Under the pieces are notes generated by a model. That model ran no database searches, was not told the DNA's origin, and worked only from the letters and a program-made list of their open reading frames with translations. A program made the position numbers and the translations under genes. Shown here piece after piece: positions 15,322-23,909 of a stretch of 44,338 nucleotides of DNA; positions within the stretch are counted from its first letter, which is position 1, and each line of letters starts with the position of its first letter. This stretch comes from a virus: positions 1 to 44,338 of the IMG/VR virus record IMGVR_UViG_3300049846_001631; one strand, 5' to 3'.

Positions 15322-15762
15322 TTAGTCCTCCCATGGAGCACCGCCTTTTTGACTACTGTGAGCTTCGCGCATAAGTTCTGCTACTGTATTTTTATTTATC
15401 GCTGCAGCTGGGCGCATGAATGGACGTTCTTCGATAGTCGTGCCATCGTCGGTACCCAACTCCAATACGGCCGCGTAAGGAGCACGACAAATAACATTAA
15501 CTTGTCCATCGTTTATTTCCTCCACGGTTATACTACTAACGAGATTTCCCGTATCGCTCGCTGGCGGTTCTCCTGGAGCAGATGCTGTGTGCTTACCGTA
15601 GGTGCGGCCGGTTTTGGGACCACGCTGGATAAGTTGCTTCGCGGTTCCTGCAACGATGTACGCAGCCTTGCGGAGTGCAGCTTTGCGCCGCTTCCTTGTA
15701 GCTTCGATAGTCTTCTGGATTTTCTTTTCCAGTGACCCGACGCCATTAACTGCGAACGTCAT
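15322..15762 (-). CDS. HK97 gp10-like minor tail/joining protein, 146 aa
   Basis: The start is set at ATG 15762, 8 nt after the upstream stop; the longer frame overlaps the previous gene. The N-terminal basic helix (about 10-50, many Lys/Arg) is followed by a segment with APGEPPASDTGNL and a YAAVLELGT block. These are hallmark patterns of the HK97 gp10-like family, found at the head-tail junction of siphophages. The C-terminus includes the typical RPFMRPA motif. Confident by motif and by gene order. Confidence 0.87.
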   Translation of the reverse strand: MTFAVNGVGSLEKKIQKTIEATRKRRKAALRKAAYIVAGTAKQLIQRGPKTGRTYGKHTASAPGEPPASDTGNLVSSITVEEINDGQVNVICRAPYAAVLELGTDDGTTIEERPFMRPAAAINKNTVAELMREAHSSQKGGAPWED

Positions 15763-15770
15763 TATCAGGC

Positions 15771-16115
15771 TCACGCGCCAGCTCCTTTTTTGACAACGAC
15801 TTCCATGTAGAACTTCTTGCCGTCCAAGCCATCGGCAGTTTCGATATTCCACAGCACATCGTCAATCATCATCGCAATGTTGTCTTCGAAGTCGATAATT
15901 CGTTGGTCGTAGTACATGGTGAGGGTGTAGAACTTAATACCCTTGAGCTGATCCTCCCGGAATTGCTCGCTACGTGCACCGAGCTTCACCTTTGCCCAAG
16001 AGTTGAACCACGGATTAAATTGTACGTCTTGTCCTCCCGATGTGTTCGGGTTGATCGATGCTTGACACACCGTAACCGGTACATCAAAGTCGGAAGGGCA
16101 GAGGCACTTACCCAT
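15771..16115 (-). CDS. Head closure / head-tail stopper protein, 114 aa
   Basis: A 114-residue beta-rich protein between the connector module and the gp10-like protein. The second half (YTLTMYYDQRI, then a helix DFEDNIAMMIDDVLW and a C-terminal strand YMEVVVKKG) resembles head-tail stopper proteins that plug the portal-adaptor channel after packaging. Assigned from order and overall layout; no catalytic residues are expected. Confidence 0.65.
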   Translation of the reverse strand: MGKCLCPSDFDVPVTVCQASINPNTSGGQDVQFNPWFNSWAKVKLGARSEQFREDQLKGIKFYTLTMYYDQRIIDFEDNIAMMIDDVLWNIETADGLDGKKFYMEVVVKKGAGA

Positions 16116-16118
16116 GGC

Positions 16119-16313
16119 TTAGGCCTTAGGTGCTTTCGACACTTTGCGTTCTTCGATGAAGGCAGCATCAAGCACTGTGTACTTTCCTTCAGCGATAGTT
16201 AGCAACGCTTCGTTTGGTTGACTGACAATTTCGCCAGCTCCAAATCTGCGCGAGAAACTTCCTTCCGGAACTTCGATGGGGTGCGTGAGTTTGATACGGG
16301 ATGGGGTGCTCAT
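16119..16313 (-). CDS. Small hypothetical connector-region protein, 64 aa
   Basis: ATG 16313 is chosen because it overlaps the upstream stop (ATGA at 16310-16313) and has an AGGAA site; the longer frame is inside the adaptor gene. The protein looks like a small beta-barrel (several short strands, then an Ala-rich helix) and has a basic C-terminal tail. No family is recognised. Position suggests a small virion or assembly factor. Confidence 0.6.
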   Translation of the reverse strand: MSTPSRIKLTHPIEVPEGSFSRRFGAGEIVSQPNEALLTIAEGKYTVLDAAFIEERKVSKAPKA

Positions 16314-16963
16314 CGGATTCCTACCTCGTTTACTACGTAGTGGGATACGGATTGGAACGCGCCACAATTCTTGCACGCCGACTCATCACAAGGCACTCGA
16401 TGCGTTGCTGCCCAAGCTGCCGTAGACAAGATAGCATTGACCAGGTCGGCTGGTACAGAGCCATCAGCATAACCGGCAGTGTAGGCGATTACCATCGCGT
16501 TACGCTTGCGCATGATGGGTGGGAGAACTGCTTGGAAGTTGAAACACAATCTACCCTTCTGATTCATCGAGGAGATATCCGCTCGATAATTTGCAGCAGA
16601 GTAAACGGACGAACTATTGTTGATGTCGTACGTTGTGACGGACTCGATGGATACAAGCGGAGGATACGGCAGCGGAATGTCTCCCGCCGAGAACATTGAG
16701 ATTGGACCCTCACGGACCCCTTCCCATTGTAGTGCCAGATCGTTCGGATTGTACCCACCGATGTCGCACAAATCGAGACTAAGCTCGAAAGTTTTCCTGG
16801 TGATGGACATCCGCGTGAGCTTTTCGACTACCATACGAGCAACTGCCGGCAGCGTACCTAAGTACGTGTCGTCAGTGTCGTAGGTAATACGCATCGCCTG
16901 CTTAAGCAAAGCCAGCGATACCGGTTCTGCTCCAGGAGATGTTAGTACACGTGGACGTTGCAT
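16310..16963 (-). CDS. Head-tail connector/adaptor (HK97 gp6-like), 217 aa
   Basis: The pattern is that of gp6-like adaptors. The N-terminus has PVSLALLKQAMRITYDTDD, where the PVSL..K..LRI and D-D motif is typical, followed by a helix with ARMVVEKLT. A central strand block is around LPYPPLVSIESVTTYD, and VIAYTAGYADGSVPADL comes before a C-terminal helix. It forms the ring between portal and stopper. Two C-terminal Cys (CKNC, about residues 198-201) are extra. Start ATG 16963; the stop overlaps the next gene. Confidence 0.88.
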   Translation of the reverse strand: MQRPRVLTSPGAEPVSLALLKQAMRITYDTDDTYLGTLPAVARMVVEKLTRMSITRKTFELSLDLCDIGGYNPNDLALQWEGVREGPISMFSAGDIPLPYPPLVSIESVTTYDINNSSSVYSAANYRADISSMNQKGRLCFNFQAVLPPIMRKRNAMVIAYTAGYADGSVPADLVNAILSTAAWAATHRVPCDESACKNCGAFQSVSHYVVNEVGIR

Positions 16964-16966
16964 GGT

Positions 16967-17239
16967 TTACTTCTTCTTGGCTTTGGGAAGTTTTGGGCTC
17001 TTCGGACCATCAGGATTATCGTCGTCCTGATCATCCTGGGTAGCGTTGTCGTCCTTCTCAATCAGTTCAACGAGATCCTCGTCGAGACCGCACTTGGCTA
17101 CGAGTGGACGAACGTCCGCCTCTTCGCCTTCTTTGAGGACAACCGCTTGATCCCACCCGTTGGGCGAGTAGCGGAACTTCTTACCGGGGAGCACGCGGAT
17201 GCGTGCACTTTTTGCTTCTGGAACTGCGTGGGTAGCCAT
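16967..17239 (-). CDS. Small acidic/basic hypothetical protein, 90 aa
   Basis: The first 60 residues look like a small beta-barrel (KSARIRVLPGKKFRYSPNGW...). The last 30 are first strongly acidic (DDNATQDDQDDDN) and then basic (KSPKLPKAKKK). The ATG has an AAAGGAG site about 10 nt upstream. It lies between the capsid-associated protein and adaptor genes, so it is probably a minor head or assembly protein; function unknown. Confidence 0.65.
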   Translation of the reverse strand: MATHAVPEAKSARIRVLPGKKFRYSPNGWDQAVVLKEGEEADVRPLVAKCGLDEDLVELIEKDDNATQDDQDDDNPDGPKSPKLPKAKKK

Positions 17240-17299
17240 GATGGTGGCTCCTTTCTTGATGGGTGATGGGGATACGAAGAAGACAAAGAGCAGAAGGTA

Positions 17300-17322
17300 G
17301 GTGGCGTGATGGGAACGCCACC
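17300..17322 (-). other. Intergenic hairpin (processing or attenuation)
   Basis: A perfect 8-bp stem (GGTGGCGT with ACGCCACC, 7-nt loop) lies in the 91-bp gap between genes ending at 17331 and starting at 17239. The minus strand after it is not a U-run, so it is not a canonical terminator. It may stabilise the 3' end of capsid messages or act as a partial attenuator. Confidence 0.5.
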
Positions 17323-17330
17323 CAACTTAA

Positions 17331-17786
17331 TCAGACCGGACGCTGGTGCGGACGGCCACGGACAGCCACAGCGTGAGCTGCGATACTGGTGCCGCTGTTC
17401 TTGGTGAACACAACACCGATGTAACGCTTGCTACCTTTGTAGCCAAGACGGTACGTAGTGTCGGCAGCCAGCACGCCAGCAGGCGCGATGTCGCAGTCGT
17501 AATCAGCAGCAGCCACGTCAGTGTAGTCCGACGAGTTGGTGTCCGATTCGACAAGCTTCACCGAGAAGTTGCCAGCACCAGCGATGGCACCAGTCGTGAC
17601 CAGAACCATTGCGGATTCAAAGTCACGGGTGTCAACACCGTTCGTCGTCATCGTGGTACTGGCAGACAGCACCTGCGGTGAGACGATGATAGCACAACCG
17701 AGGTTGGGCTTCAGCGAGTGGGTTACGCCAAGAGCCATCGCGAACATCGCGAAAGCGATCATGGACAGAGTGATGAAAAAGTGCAT
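17331..17786 (-). CDS. Capsid-associated (decoration-like) protein, 151 aa
   Basis: The protein follows the major capsid gene. From about residue 28 it is a Val/Thr/Ala-rich all-beta protein with a C-terminal GYKGSKRYIGVVFTKNSGTS segment, a pattern seen in phage virion proteins often annotated as decoration or head proteins. Unusually, the first 24 residues are strongly hydrophobic and signal-like. The AAGGA ribosome-binding site supports this full-length ATG; internal Met17 is an alternative. Whether the hydrophobic start is removed is unknown. Confidence 0.65.
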   Translation of the reverse strand: MHFFITLSMIAFAMFAMALGVTHSLKPNLGCAIIVSPQVLSASTTMTTNGVDTRDFESAMVLVTTGAIAGAGNFSVKLVESDTNSSDYTDVAAADYDCDIAPAGVLAADTTYRLGYKGSKRYIGVVFTKNSGTSIAAHAVAVRGRPHQRPV

Positions 17787-17832
17787 AGACAGATTCCTTT
17801 GAAGGAGGGTTAATGAAAAGAAAACCGAACGA

Positions 17833-17856
17833 ACCCCGTAGTGTAAGTCCTACGGG
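17833..17856 (-). terminator. Terminator/attenuator after the capsid gene
   Basis: A perfect 8-bp stem (CCCCGTAG with CTACGGGG, 8-nt loop) lies 13 bp beyond the capsid stop. On the minus strand it is followed by a T-rich but interrupted tract (TTCGTTCGGTTTTCTTTTC). This is consistent with partial termination giving more capsid than downstream product, or with mRNA stabilisation. Confidence 0.6.
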
Positions 17857-17868
17857 GCATGATTCAGA

Positions 17869-19122
17869 TCAGGTCGAGATCACCATGATCTTGCCAGCCT
17901 CGAAGTTGCTGACGTCGCCACCCACACGACGAGTCGTGTAGAAGCCAACGTAGCCCTTCACGGTGTACGGATCACGCAAGATGCGCAAGCCGAGACGTTC
18001 GAGGATGGTGTAGAATTCTGACCAGTCGGCGTACGCCAACGGCAGAGCTGCACCAGCGATCGCAGGCATGTCGTTGAACTCGAGGATCGGATCGCCGAGC
18101 AACGAGGAAGGCGTACCAGCCTGCAGAGAAGGCTCCCACAGGTAACGGTTCTGGCTGTCCTTCAGCTGACGAATCACGCGACGCGTGCCGCGATTCATAG
18201 CCCACTGACCGCGTGCGCGGTATGGCATCTTGAGCGAATCCTGGATGGTGAAGAGCGCATCCGGGGTGATCGTACTGGCGGAACCAGAAACGATCTGCTC
18301 AATCTGCGAACCGAGCGTAGTACCAGCGGGGTAGGTGAGGAAGCCGCGAGGCTTCTTGACACCGTTGCCGCTGACGAACGCGGTAGCTTCCAAGCGAGCG
18401 AGCTTGTCCGCAACCTTAGCAGCCAACCAAGCCTCGGCGTTCGGAGCATCGTCGAGGAACTTCTGGGTCTGCTTGGGGAAGGCGTACAACTCATGCACCG
18501 GGATGAGCCACTTGCCGATTTGCGGAGTGTTGGTTTCGGGACGGGATTCCGTCTCACCAACCCAGCCACCATCAGCTTCGTTGTAATCCGTCAAGCCTTC
18601 TTGAGCATCCGACCCAACAGTGACGACCGTCGCCACTTGACGAACTGGGCTGGTCTCGAAGACCTTACGAACGACACGACCATTGAAGTCGTTCTGCACC
18701 ATGTAGCCACCATCGGCGTCGGAGATAACCGACATCGACTTGCGCTGCAGAGCTTTCTCGTAACGGAACTCTTTCTTGTCCAGAGTCATGTTACGACCAC
18801 CTTCGCAATCACCCGTACGGATGAAGTTGACGAAGGCTTTGTGAACTTCCTCGTGGTCTTCTGGTTTGGCTTCACCACTCTTTGTGATGAGCTTGGCCAT
18901 ACGTTGGTTTTCCAAGATGGCTTTTTCGAGCTCTGCCTTCTTGGTCTCGAGAGTGTCGAGATGGGTTTGGATCTTGTCAATCTTCTCGTTCAACGCTTTT
19001 GCGGAAGCGTCACTATGAGATTTGACCTGGGTGCCGATGGTTGCATCGACTTCCTTACGAAGCGCAGCAACGGCAGAACCGATCTGCGTGCCGACTTCTT
19101 TGATCATGTCTTCTGGGGTCAT
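17869..19122 (-). CDS. Major capsid protein, HK97 fold, 417 aa
   Basis: The N-terminal 90 residues are a charged coiled-coil delta domain, which acts as internal scaffold and is normally removed by the protease. The mature part begins near residue 100-130 and includes a GGYMVQNDFNGRVV segment, a VGETESRPETNTPQIG loop and repeated beta/alpha features of HK97-type capsids. The C-terminal end has GFYTTRRVGGDVSN. The prohead protease gene lies just upstream, as expected. Start ATG 19122 with AGGAG about 9 nt upstream. Confidence 0.95.
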   Translation of the reverse strand: MTPEDMIKEVGTQIGSAVAALRKEVDATIGTQVKSHSDASAKALNEKIDKIQTHLDTLETKKAELEKAILENQRMAKLITKSGEAKPEDHEEVHKAFVNFIRTGDCEGGRNMTLDKKEFRYEKALQRKSMSVISDADGGYMVQNDFNGRVVRKVFETSPVRQVATVVTVGSDAQEGLTDYNEADGGWVGETESRPETNTPQIGKWLIPVHELYAFPKQTQKFLDDAPNAEAWLAAKVADKLARLEATAFVSGNGVKKPRGFLTYPAGTTLGSQIEQIVSGSASTITPDALFTIQDSLKMPYRARGQWAMNRGTRRVIRQLKDSQNRYLWEPSLQAGTPSSLLGDPILEFNDMPAIAGAALPLAYADWSEFYTILERLGLRILRDPYTVKGYVGFYTTRRVGGDVSNFEAGKIMVIST

Positions 19123-19158
19123 TGGGAGGAACTCCTGGGGTAAGTGCTGGCTTTTGGC

Positions 19159-19851
19159 TCAGCTGTTGGGGAGACGGAGGGATTCGTTGATTACCTTCAC
19201 GATATCCTCGCGAGCTTTAGCCATGCGTTGTTCAGCTTCCCACTGGGCACGCATACTTTTAACGACTCCTGCCAGGAAGGCCTTGGCATCAGTCGCGGAG
19301 AATTCACCTGCGTCTCGCAGGAGCTCTTCCGCTTCACGAATGGAAATTTCGCCACGCTCGTTCAGCATGGACTTTACATTGGTAATGACGGCACTACGAT
19401 TTACTGGGCTTCCAGTAACCGAGCATTCACGAACCATTACCTTGGGGAATTGCCGAACCGACTTCTCGTAGGTTGGCGTTGTCGTTGGTTTGAATCCAAT
19501 ACTGAGACCTTTCTCAGCCTTGCTCTTGAGAATACGATGCGCACGTTCGGCATTCTGGATGCCGGTGTTCACCCACAACTGGCCTTCCATGATAAGGCCT
19601 TTCTTGTCCACTTCCATATGGAGCCAATCACCAATATCCTCGCCCTGCTTATGGTCGTAGAGCATTCGCGGCATCGTGCCGGTACTCTTGTAGTGCTCGA
19701 TGCATTCGTCAAACGCGCCTGGGAGAATACGGTCTCCTTGTTGGTCGACGTTGCCGAACGTTGAACCATAGCCTCTGAACCAGCCTGCGCGTTCGCCTTC
19801 AGACTTCAGTTCGAGTAGTTCAAAGCCACAGGTAAAGCGTTCCATAATCAA
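19159..19851 (-). CDS. Prohead (capsid maturation) protease, HK97 family
   Basis: This is a U35-type serine protease of 230 residues. The core features are the G.....D..GD...PGAF segment (about 33-47), the catalytic His in MLYDHKQG (H67), and the nucleophile Ser in KGLSIGF (S117). These are followed by a VRECSVTGSPVNRSA stretch typical of the family. The C-terminal third (about 165-230) is a charged helical extension that could help scaffolding. It cleaves the capsid delta domain during maturation. It overlaps the MuF gene by ATGA. Confidence 0.93.
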   Translation of the reverse strand: MIMERFTCGFELLELKSEGERAGWFRGYGSTFGNVDQQGDRILPGAFDECIEHYKSTGTMPRMLYDHKQGEDIGDWLHMEVDKKGLIMEGQLWVNTGIQNAERAHRILKSKAEKGLSIGFKPTTTPTYEKSVRQFPKVMVRECSVTGSPVNRSAVITNVKSMLNERGEISIREAEELLRDAGEFSATDAKAFLAGVVKSMRAQWEAEQRMAKAREDIVKVINESLRLPNS

Positions 19852-20561
19852 GCACTCCTTCTAGGTATGTAAACGCAGACGCATCGGCAGTTGATAACCT
19901 CGCCAGCTTCACCGGAAGGATCACCTGGGTAGTATAACTCCTCGTCGCCTACGTCGAATGTTTCTTCTAATTCTCGTATCTGGCCGTTTGCTTCGACGTG
20001 CGTGTCACGCGTACGTCCGTCTTCAACCGACACCCACATCTTGACTAAGTCCAGCCCGGACTCTTGCGCCAGCTCGAATGCTGCGTCTTGCGATGCGCTG
20101 TGGCTCTCGGTACGTGCAATAGTCTCGGCACGACGACGACCTTCCTCACCGCCGATCTTCTCGCGTATTAGCTTCTCCAATCCACGCATGTCGCCTTCAG
20201 CCAAGCTGGTTTCGATTGCACGCTTGATCTTTTGCTTTGTGGTGTTGGAAATATCCGCAGCCTTACGAAGAGAATTCTTCGTAACGTATCGAGCAACCGC
20301 ACGCTCATACGGAGTTTCCTTCGCCTTCTTCTCCAAGATGCCTAGCTTCTCAGCAAGACGTTTACCGAAGTCACCAAAGATCAAGAAGTATTCCTGGGAG
20401 AGAATGCGGCGCAATCTCATTTCATGCCCGTCGGCATTACCACGTCGAGCAACTTCACCGAACTCTCCCATTAGGCGACGTGCCATGCGACGTTGATGCG
20501 CGAATCGCATACGCTCCTGTGCTGCGTGCTCAGCTTGATTACGAGAGGCTAGCGCAGTCAT
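19848..20561 (-). CDS. MuF-like head morphogenesis protein, 237 aa
   Basis: The C-terminal 110 residues carry the MuF/SPP1 gp7 signature: an ARTESHSAS helix start, a V.D.RTRDTH block and a PGDPSGEAGEVINCRC ending. The N-terminal half is a long basic helical region. MuF proteins are minor head proteins bound to portal and sometimes ejected. Two Cys in NCRCVC are typical. The gene is unusually separated from portal by five other virion genes. Confidence 0.9.
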   Translation of the reverse strand: MTALASRNQAEHAAQERMRFAHQRRMARRLMGEFGEVARRGNADGHEMRLRRILSQEYFLIFGDFGKRLAEKLGILEKKAKETPYERAVARYVTKNSLRKAADISNTTKQKIKRAIETSLAEGDMRGLEKLIREKIGGEEGRRRAETIARTESHSASQDAAFELAQESGLDLVKMWVSVEDGRTRDTHVEANGQIRELEETFDVGDEELYYPGDPSGEAGEVINCRCVCVYIPRRSA

Positions 20562-21064
20562 ACCATAGCCTCCTCTTCAATCATCACCGCCATTATCATA
20601 GCGTGAAGTTGTTCATCGGTGATCGTGTAAACCTTCTTCCCGCTCGCGTACGCACGCGGGGGAGTCGTTCGCATCTTGGCTACCGGCGGAGTAGCTTTGC
20701 TGGTATACCGGAATTTCGGTTCCCATGGGATCACCTGCCAGCCTCTCGCGAGCGCACGAGGAGCGACTACACGAAGCCCACGCATCTGATCGGTGAATGC
20801 GTGCCCAGGCTCCTTGAACAACTTGTTCACGCCTGCCGGACTTCCGACGATCGACAAATCCCAGTAACCGACCGGAGGCGGGATCACTCCGTTGGCGGTA
20901 GCGATAGGCGCAGATAGATTTATTACTGGTACTGTCGGGTTCGCTTCGCCCGACACAGTTCCAGCTGCTTGCGCCACTGGAGCTGATAGCGTGATGGTTC
21001 CTACAGCTGGCGTAGCTTCGCCGTTGGTAGACCCATCAAAGAAGTCGAATAGAATTCTGCTCAT
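20558..21064 (-). CDS. Hypothetical virion protein with N-terminal beta repeats, 168 aa
   Basis: The N-terminal 60 residues contain two similar units (ATPAVGTITLSAPVAQAAG and ANPTVPVINLSAPIATANG), each a short Ala/Val/Thr strand pair, suggesting a small repeated beta structure. The rest is a mixed sequence ending in a helical acidic tail. The gene is coupled by ATGA-type overlaps on both sides (21061 and 20558), within a block of virion genes between portal and MuF. No known family. Confidence 0.65.
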   Translation of the reverse strand: MSRILFDFFDGSTNGEATPAVGTITLSAPVAQAAGTVSGEANPTVPVINLSAPIATANGVIPPPVGYWDLSIVGSPAGVNKLFKEPGHAFTDQMRGLRVVAPRALARGWQVIPWEPKFRYTSKATPPVAKMRTTPPRAYASGKKVYTITDEQLHAMIMAVMIEEEAMV

Positions 21065-23199
21065 CTGTTCACCAACCTGAACGTATCCGTCGCTGCAGGA
21101 GCAGACGTGAACGCACTCGATAGGGTGACAAACTTAGTTGTGCCGTTGTACGCACTTACTTTCTTAACTTGTCCAGCCAACGCACCAGTTAAGAACACCA
21201 GCAAGGCATCCTTCCAGTGGTCGTTGGTAGAGCTTACAAGATTCGTTTTGAATGTGGTAGCTGTGTTGCCTGCATCGGAGACTACAGCACCGGACGTTTG
21301 AATCGGACCAACGAGATCATCCAAACTTCCAGCTGCCGGAGAACCAGCCGGAGCTAACGTCATCGCGTCACGAATTTGCTGCTGTGTCGGAGCTACCGTA
21401 CCGCCAGTGTTGACTGTGATCGCTTGTACCGGTTGCTGGTACAGAATTCTCACGACATAGCTACCAAGCGTATCCACGAATGGATCGCCGCCACCATCGA
21501 CAAGCAGGATGCCGGTCGTAACAGAAAGCGTATGCGAAGCTTCCTGTGGACGAACGCGCCAAGCGTTTATCAAGTAAACGTAGTAAGGAATAGACGTTCC
21601 AGCACCAGGGTCAACGTCGGTTCCACCTTGCGTTGTGAATGCTGGGAAGAATCGAAGGTTGCTACCAAGCAAAGCCCAGTCGACCCATTCCGAGTACAAC
21701 GCCTGCACATTTATGGACGTGTTACCAGCGTCGGCCACGATACGCTTGGTCGATCCGTTGAACGTAACGGCTTCCGATGTAGCACCATCGTAAACAACAT
21801 CGTCCTGTTGAATAACAGGAATTGTTTGAATGTCTTCAACTAAGTCGAAGTTCGGTATTTGCTGCCAGACTTTACCAGCTGCAAGAATGTTGAAGTCTAC
21901 AAATGTACCAGGGTTTGCTGTATAATTGTAGGTGACTTGTCCACCACTCTCCGTTAGAATCTCTACAAGAGTTTCCGTACCTTGCTGAACGACAGCAACA
22001 ACCGTTCCAGTCGCCAAACCAGTAAGCGTTACGGATGGAGAAATCAATGGCTCATCGGTAAACGTGAACCAAATCTCAAGGCTCGCCCACGCGCTAACGT
22101 TGACCAACGTGCCTGTGGCGTTTTCTGCCGACGACACGATCGCCAAACCTTCTCCTGGACGGAGAACGATGCCGCTGTCGTTCTTATTCCCCAGAAGGTT
22201 TATCTGACGTAAGAACTTGTCGAGTCCGTCGGGCACTAATCCGGTTGCTCCAACGCGAAGCTCTGGGAAACACACACGGTAAACCGGACCTGCAAAGTCC
22301 TTTGTGTGTAGGTAATTGAATCCCTTCGGAGTTCCTACACTGGACTCTTGGATGTACGATTGCGGAACGCCGAGTGGTGAAATCGCAACGTCTTTGAATG
22401 CTGCAATCTTCGACGTGTCTAACGTTGGGCTTGCTGTGTCGTTCTTGTTTGGAGTCAGACGTGTCGCTGGTACAATTGCCGCTGGGTCGATCGCGCCAAC
22501 GGGGACGACCTGCAAGTACGGCGTATCGGTCGATCCTAGTTCGGTAAGCGTGATGTTGTAAACTTCAACTACAACACCCGAACCGGTACCGTTCTGAATA
22601 CCAAGCAGAGCTACGCCACCACACAACGCGGACGTGTATGCGCGCAACGTGTACGTAGCGGATCCAATCTTTACGCACGCACTTACTTCATACGGAATGG
22701 TGCTACGATCGTCTGCTGCAACCAACCCAAGGCATTCTCCCTCGCGCACGACGTAACTTTCAAGAGCTGCTACAGGCTTCTTATTTTTACCGATACGGAA
22801 ACCCAATCGCCCTTGTTGCAGAGCGGCAGCCATATCATTCGCACCTACACCAGTGAAGCATCGGTTCAGATACACACGCGAGATAGTCGTTGGAGAATCT
22901 ATACCGCAGAGAGCACGAGCTATAACCTGCGAAGGTAAAGCTCCAGTGTTCGTGTCGTTCTCAACAAAGTCCACTACGTCTCCACCACCAATGGTCGTAC
23001 CACGTTGAACAAGAGCGAATTGCTGACCACGTAAAATCGCACCAGCAGCTCCCTGGCAGGAACTAAGTATGTCAATGTCAATACGTTGGACAGTTACTTT
23101 GCGATTACTATTCGCGAAGTTCTGCAACGCCATGACTGCTTGTCCAGAGACACTGGCCCAGTCCATCTTTCCGCCAACGCGATACGTAGGTAGCGTCAT
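21061..23199 (-). CDS. Large multi-domain virion protein, 712 aa
   Basis: This appears to be a chain of all-beta domains. Residues about 1-180 and 270-440 each resemble the neighbouring 173-aa protein. The first shares a DTNTGALPSQV motif (DTNSSALPAQV there). The second shares an IVLRPGEGL...WFTFTD pattern (IVLREGQGL...MFEFTD there). A third region (about 500-640) has a GNTSINVQALYSEWVDW motif and reads as another beta-rich module. No enzymatic motif is visible. It is probably a head- or neck-associated fibre or decoration protein with repeated jelly-roll-like domains. Confidence 0.65.
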   Translation of the reverse strand: MTLPTYRVGGKMDWASVSGQAVMALQNFANSNRKVTVQRIDIDILSSCQGAAGAILRGQQFALVQRGTTIGGGDVVDFVENDTNTGALPSQVIARALCGIDSPTTISRVYLNRCFTGVGANDMAAALQQGRLGFRIGKNKKPVAALESYVVREGECLGLVAADDRSTIPYEVSACVKIGSATYTLRAYTSALCGGVALLGIQNGTGSGVVVEVYNITLTELGSTDTPYLQVVPVGAIDPAAIVPATRLTPNKNDTASPTLDTSKIAAFKDVAISPLGVPQSYIQESSVGTPKGFNYLHTKDFAGPVYRVCFPELRVGATGLVPDGLDKFLRQINLLGNKNDSGIVLRPGEGLAIVSSAENATGTLVNVSAWASLEIWFTFTDEPLISPSVTLTGLATGTVVAVVQQGTETLVEILTESGGQVTYNYTANPGTFVDFNILAAGKVWQQIPNFDLVEDIQTIPVIQQDDVVYDGATSEAVTFNGSTKRIVADAGNTSINVQALYSEWVDWALLGSNLRFFPAFTTQGGTDVDPGAGTSIPYYVYLINAWRVRPQEASHTLSVTTGILLVDGGGDPFVDTLGSYVVRILYQQPVQAITVNTGGTVAPTQQQIRDAMTLAPAGSPAAGSLDDLVGPIQTSGAVVSDAGNTATTFKTNLVSSTNDHWKDALLVFLTGALAGQVKKVSAYNGTTKFVTLSSAFTSAPAATDTFRLVNR

Positions 23200-23375
23200 T
23201 CTTCATCTCCCAGGAGTACCCACTCCTCTATATCTTCTGGGAGAATCTGTACGCCGTTGCACACAAACACCAACCCATCGAATACGGCCGGAGCCAATTC
23301 GACAAAACGACCACGTACGGCGATCTTGCGATCGACTGGTGGCAGCTGGGTTGATGTTTTTGTCCAGGTTGGCAT
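23196..23375 (-). CDS. Small hypothetical protein, 59 aa
   Basis: This 59-residue frame fills the gap between two virion genes. It starts at ATG 23375, just after the 173-aa gene, and its stop overlaps the next ATG (ATGA at 23196-23199). It is Pro/Val-rich with an acidic end (EEWVLLGDEE) and shows no membrane segment. The tight coupling on its 3' side and absence of alternative frames support it as a real gene. Function unknown. Confidence 0.65.
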   Translation of the reverse strand: MPTWTKTSTQLPPVDRKIAVRGRFVELAPAVFDGLVFVCNGVQILPEDIEEWVLLGDEE

Positions 23376-23380
23376 AAGTA

Positions 23381-23902
23381 TTACGATGCTGCGTCAGTGA
23401 ACTCGAACATGACGTCGATTACGCCGATAGCGTTTGCACCAGGTTGGCGCAGAGACAAACCTTGACCTTCGCGGAGCACAATCGGTTCAACGTTTGTGTC
23501 GCCATAGCCAGCATCCCACAAGAGACCGTTGGCAGGCAGACATTCCAATTCGTCGTTCGTACCAGTACCAACTGCCGGTTCGTCACCCGACCAGAGTACG
23601 CGTCGGAACAAGTCACTGGCTACGTCCGTTGGACCAGTTGCCGACGTTACTTGCGCGGGGAGGGCTGAACTATTGGTGTCGTGCTTCACCGGAGTCTGTG
23701 CAGTACCACCCGAACTCGAAGTGATTCGGCGCAATTCCAACGCAGTCATCACGCCGGTAACAGCGCCGGTCTGATGGTTCAATGCCCACACGCGATACAC
23801 ACGCAAGACACGACCACTCCCGACGCCGTTGAACAACGACAGGAGGGACTTGTTAGATGCGAAGGCTGTGCCTTGTACGGTTACAGTCCATGTTGCTGCC
23901 AT
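23381..23902 (-). CDS. Beta-rich virion protein, paralogue of the 712-aa protein domains, 173 aa
   Basis: A Gly/Ala/Thr/Val-rich protein of 173 residues without charged coiled coil. Two of its segments (about 80-95, DTNSSALPAQV; and about 140-170, IVLREGQGL then MFEFTD) recur in the 712-aa protein, implying domain duplication. Likely a capsid decoration or head-fibre component. The ribosome-binding site is weak (GAGGT). No enzymatic residues recognised. Confidence 0.68.
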   Translation of the reverse strand: MAATWTVTVQGTAFASNKSLLSLFNGVGSGRVLRVYRVWALNHQTGAVTGVMTALELRRITSSSGGTAQTPVKHDTNSSALPAQVTSATGPTDVASDLFRRVLWSGDEPAVGTGTNDELECLPANGLLWDAGYGDTNVEPIVLREGQGLSLRQPGANAIGVIDVMFEFTDAAS

Positions 23903-23909
23903 GATTACC

